Below, piece by piece: positions 13,170-14,750 of a stretch of DNA of 14,750 nt. Position 1 is the first letter of the stretch. Each line of letters starts with the position of its first letter. The stretch covers positions 1 through 14,750 of the forward strand of contig JBJXFQ010000083.1 in assembly GCA_046155605.1 (NCBI GenBank), written 5' to 3'. This DNA comes from JAEUIZ01 sp046155605. GTDB lineage: Bacteria; Planctomycetota; Phycisphaerae; Phycisphaerales; UBA1924. The notes under the pieces were generated by a model. The model searched no databases. It saw only the letters and a program-made list of their open reading frames with translations, and was not told the origin of the DNA. Position numbers and translations under genes: made by a program.

Positions 13170-14438
13170 TCAGCCCGCCGCAAATGCCGCCCGAGCCTCG
13201 CCCTCGGTGATCGCCTGGTGCGCCGAGATGCCGTTGGTCATGCCGGGGCGGCGGCGATGGACCGCGGCCTGGATGCTGTCGGCGGGGTCGGGACGCACGA
13301 TCGGAGTATCGGAGCCAAACCACAGGCCCGTGCCAGGCACGCACCCCGCGTCGATCAACTCCCGCAGCGGGAGTACCCGATCCAGCCGGTGCGGCAGGCC
13401 GCGCCGAAGCGCCTCGATGTCGTAAAGCAGGTGGCAAGGCTGAACCGAGGCCACGACGCCGAGCCTGGCGAAGCGCGGCACGTCCGCCGCGTCGATGATC
13501 TCGGCGTGCTCGATGCGCAGCGGGGGAAAGGGCGGCTCGACGGCGCGACGGAGCGACGGCGGCGACGACTCGAACGCGTCGAGGCAGGCGCGGACCGCGG
13601 CGTCGCCGATGGCGTGAACGGCGAGGCCCACGCCCAGCGCGTGGCATCGGGCGAGGGCGCGGCCGATGGCGGGGGCGTCGGCGATGCACTGGCCCGTGAG
13701 CATCCCCGGCAGAGGATCGGCGTAGGGACGGAGCGTCCATGCGGTGCGGCTGTTGAGCGTGCCATCGGCGAAGACTTTGCCGCCCGCCAGACGGACATTG
13801 GGCCGCTCCCATTCGCGGCGCGTGCTCGCGACGGCGTCAAGGACATCAAGCGGCGGATAGAGCCAAACTCGGACCCGGAGTTCGCCGACATCGTCGAGGG
13901 CGGCGAGAGTCGGGCCGAGCCAGGGCTGGCTCAGCAGATCGTGGATTTCCACGAAGCCGTGTCGCGAGAGGTCGACAAGGGCGCTGCGGACGACCTCGCG
14001 GCGCTCGTCGCCCTCGGGCTCGGGGACGGCGGCGTAGATGGCCTTGGCGGCAGCCTCGAGCGCGAGGCCGGTGAGGTTGCCGGCGCTGTCGCGGACGAGT
14101 CGGCCATTGGGTGGGTCGGGCGAGTCGTGGCGGAAGCCGGCAGCGCCGAGCGCTCGAGTGTTGGCGGCGAGCGCGTGATGATCGAACGACCACAGGCAGC
14201 ACGGGCGCGGGCCGAGGATGGAATCGAGTTCGTCGAGCGTGGGGTAGTTGGGTTGAGGCCAGGCCTGCACGCGGAGCCCGACGCCGAGAAGCCAACGCGC
14301 GGGAGGTGCCTCGGCGAGATCAGCGGCGGCGAGGGCGACACGCTGGAGGCAGTCGTCGCGGTCGATGCAATCATCGAGGCGGAGCATCCGCATGGCGCGG
14401 CCGTGCTGGACGATATGGGCGTGGGCCTCGCGGAGCAT
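13170..14438 (-). CDS. Amidohydrolase family 3 (YtcJ-like) enzyme, catalytic core only
   Basis: A metal-dependent hydrolase of 422 residues if it starts at the ATG at 14438. The full ligand set is visible: the H-x-H pair His6/His8 (REAHAHIVQHG), Lys221 in GGKVFADGTLNSRTA (the bridging lysine), His275 in VHAIGDAAV, His311 in RIEHAEI, and Asp377 in FGSDTPIV. These match amidohydrolase-3 proteins such as YtcJ, which hydrolyse an amide or similar bond of unknown type. Usual relatives are about 530-570 residues. This one lacks the roughly 50-60 residues before HxH and the final strands with the GSLxxGKxADLVVLD motif, the two parts that form the small beta-sandwich. An ATG at 14483 would add 15 codons with poor third positions. 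No Shine-Dalgarno is seen at either start. It converges on the ATPase with a 6-base gap. Confidence 0.82.
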   Translation of the reverse strand: MLREAHAHIVQHGRAMRMLRLDDCIDRDDCLQRVALAAADLAEAPPARWLLGVGLRVQAWPQPNYPTLDELDSILGPRPCCLWSFDHHALAANTRALGAAGFRHDSPDPPNGRLVRDSAGNLTGLALEAAAKAIYAAVPEPEGDERREVVRSALVDLSRHGFVEIHDLLSQPWLGPTLAALDDVGELRVRVWLYPPLDVLDAVASTRREWERPNVRLAGGKVFADGTLNSRTAWTLRPYADPLPGMLTGQCIADAPAIGRALARCHALGVGLAVHAIGDAAVRACLDAFESSPPSLRRAVEPPFPPLRIEHAEIIDAADVPRFARLGVVASVQPCHLLYDIEALRRGLPHRLDRVLPLRELIDAGCVPGTGLWFGSDTPIVRPDPADSIQAAVHRRRPGMTNGISAHQAITEGEARAAFAAG

Positions 14439-14667
14439 GGCAGAGGATAGAGAGACAACGCGAAGCGAAGTGAGCCGGTGCATGGGGCACCAGATAGAGA
14501 GCAGGTCCCGGCGAAGCGATTGGCCGGCGCGTAAAACGACCGCGGGGCCGGCTGGGCCGGCCCCGAGGCGATCGGTGGCGTTGATTCGGAATGCGGCTCG
14601 ATCAGAGCCCGAGGCCGCAACGGTAATCGCTCTCTACGTTGCTGTCAGCGATCCTTGGCGTCCGTGA
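14439..14667. other. Spacer between the amidohydrolase and the Lys/Ala peptide gene
   Basis: About 230 bases with no convincing gene. It contains the candidate terminator described separately and presumably the amidohydrolase promoter, for which no clear box is visible. The part next to 14438 is less GC-rich at third positions than coding DNA here, which supports the shorter amidohydrolase start. Confidence 0.4.
14533..14564 (-). terminator. Candidate intrinsic terminator on the minus strand
   Basis: GGGGCCGGC (14544-14552) and GCCGGCCCC (14556-14564) are perfect complements around a 3-base loop TGG. Reading the minus strand, a run of four T (14533-14536 on the plus strand as AAAA) follows after seven bases. 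The stem is very strong but the T-run is short. It lies about 100 bases past the stop of the Lys/Ala peptide gene and before the amidohydrolase, the right place to end a transcript of the former. Confidence 0.5.
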
Positions 14668-14733
14668 CTACTTCTTGCGGGAGGCCTTCTTCTTCGCCTT
14701 CTTCTTGGCCTTCTTCTTCGCCTTCTTTGCCAT
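14668..14733 (-). CDS. Tiny Lys/Ala-rich basic peptide
   Basis: A 21-residue open frame with 13 Lys and one Arg, no acidic residue, and a K-K-K-A repeat (starting MAKKAKKK, ending ASRKK). Nearly all Lys codons are AAG, and Ala codons end mainly in G or C, as in the rest of the window. AGGAGA (complement of 14740-14745) lies six bases before the ATG, which is strong evidence of translation, and a candidate terminator follows. Such composition matches the Lys/Ala tails of histone-H1-like or AlgP-like nucleoid proteins, which bind DNA or RNA by charge. Here it stands alone as a complete frame. Binding to nucleic acid is inference. It could also be a low-complexity peptide with a role in translation or ribosome assembly. 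Too short for a family call. Confidence 0.6.
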   Translation of the reverse strand: MAKKAKKKAKKKAKKKASRKK

Positions 14734-14739
14734 GACAGA

Positions 14740-14745
14740 TCTCCT
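14740..14745 (-). promoter_or_regulatory. Shine-Dalgarno of the Lys/Ala peptide gene
   Basis: On the minus strand this reads AGGAGA, six bases before the ATG at 14733. It is among the best ribosome sites in the window and is the main reason to treat the very short frame as a gene. Confidence 0.6.
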
Positions 14746-14750
14746 AAAGG

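Noticed and set aside
13218..14450. A 410-codon plus-strand frame opposite the amidohydrolase
   Set aside because: It is a Gly/Asp/Glu/Ala-rich mirror of the real gene, which has all six metal ligands.

Overview
The window is GC-rich bacterial DNA, densely packed on both strands. The best guess for its source is a planctomycete, probably of the Phycisphaerae type. The strongest sign is an ECF sigma factor gene that overlaps a gene for a Ser/Thr kinase fused to a membrane segment and kinesin-light-chain-type TPRs, an arrangement characteristic of Planctomycetota. The taxonomic call is inference. There are no rRNA or tRNA genes, CRISPR arrays, insertion sequences or phage genes, so this looks like ordinary chromosome.

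Layout, left to right. 1-1206 (minus) is the N-terminal 402 codons of the ClpB disaggregase, cut by the left edge. After a 348-base divergent spacer, 1555-1863 (plus) encodes a small DUF2934-like protein. It converges, with a 1-base gap, on a minus-strand pair: rsmD (3749-4522, 16S rRNA methyltransferase) followed by an exported transglutaminase-like/TPR-like protein (1865-3685). Divergent from rsmD, the plus-strand pair 4606-5217 (ECF sigma factor) and 5214-8009 (zinc-finger-like motif + kinase + membrane segment + TPRs) overlaps by GTGA and is probably one signalling unit. It converges on a second minus-strand pair, gpsA (9826-10965) then an AbgT-family transporter (8040-9779). Divergent from gpsA is a P1B-type metal ATPase (11118-13163) with a non-canonical CPA membrane motif. 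It converges, with a 6-base gap, on an amidohydrolase-3 enzyme (13170-14438) that keeps its metal site but lacks both flanking beta-sandwich segments. At the right edge a 21-residue Lys/Ala peptide gene (14668-14733, minus) has a good Shine-Dalgarno and a hairpin-plus-T-run downstream.

How the parts relate. Most genes are housekeeping or general physiology: protein repair, ribosome modification, phospholipid precursor synthesis and transport. The clear functional module is the sigma factor/kinase pair, where the kinase probably senses or binds something through its TPR domain and controls the sigma factor. The most unusual items are the CPA-type ATPase with a His-rich N-terminus, the core-only amidohydrolase and the tiny polycationic peptide. 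I see no clearly new multi-gene system such as a defence island. The best candidates for new biology are single proteins or the sigma/kinase pair.
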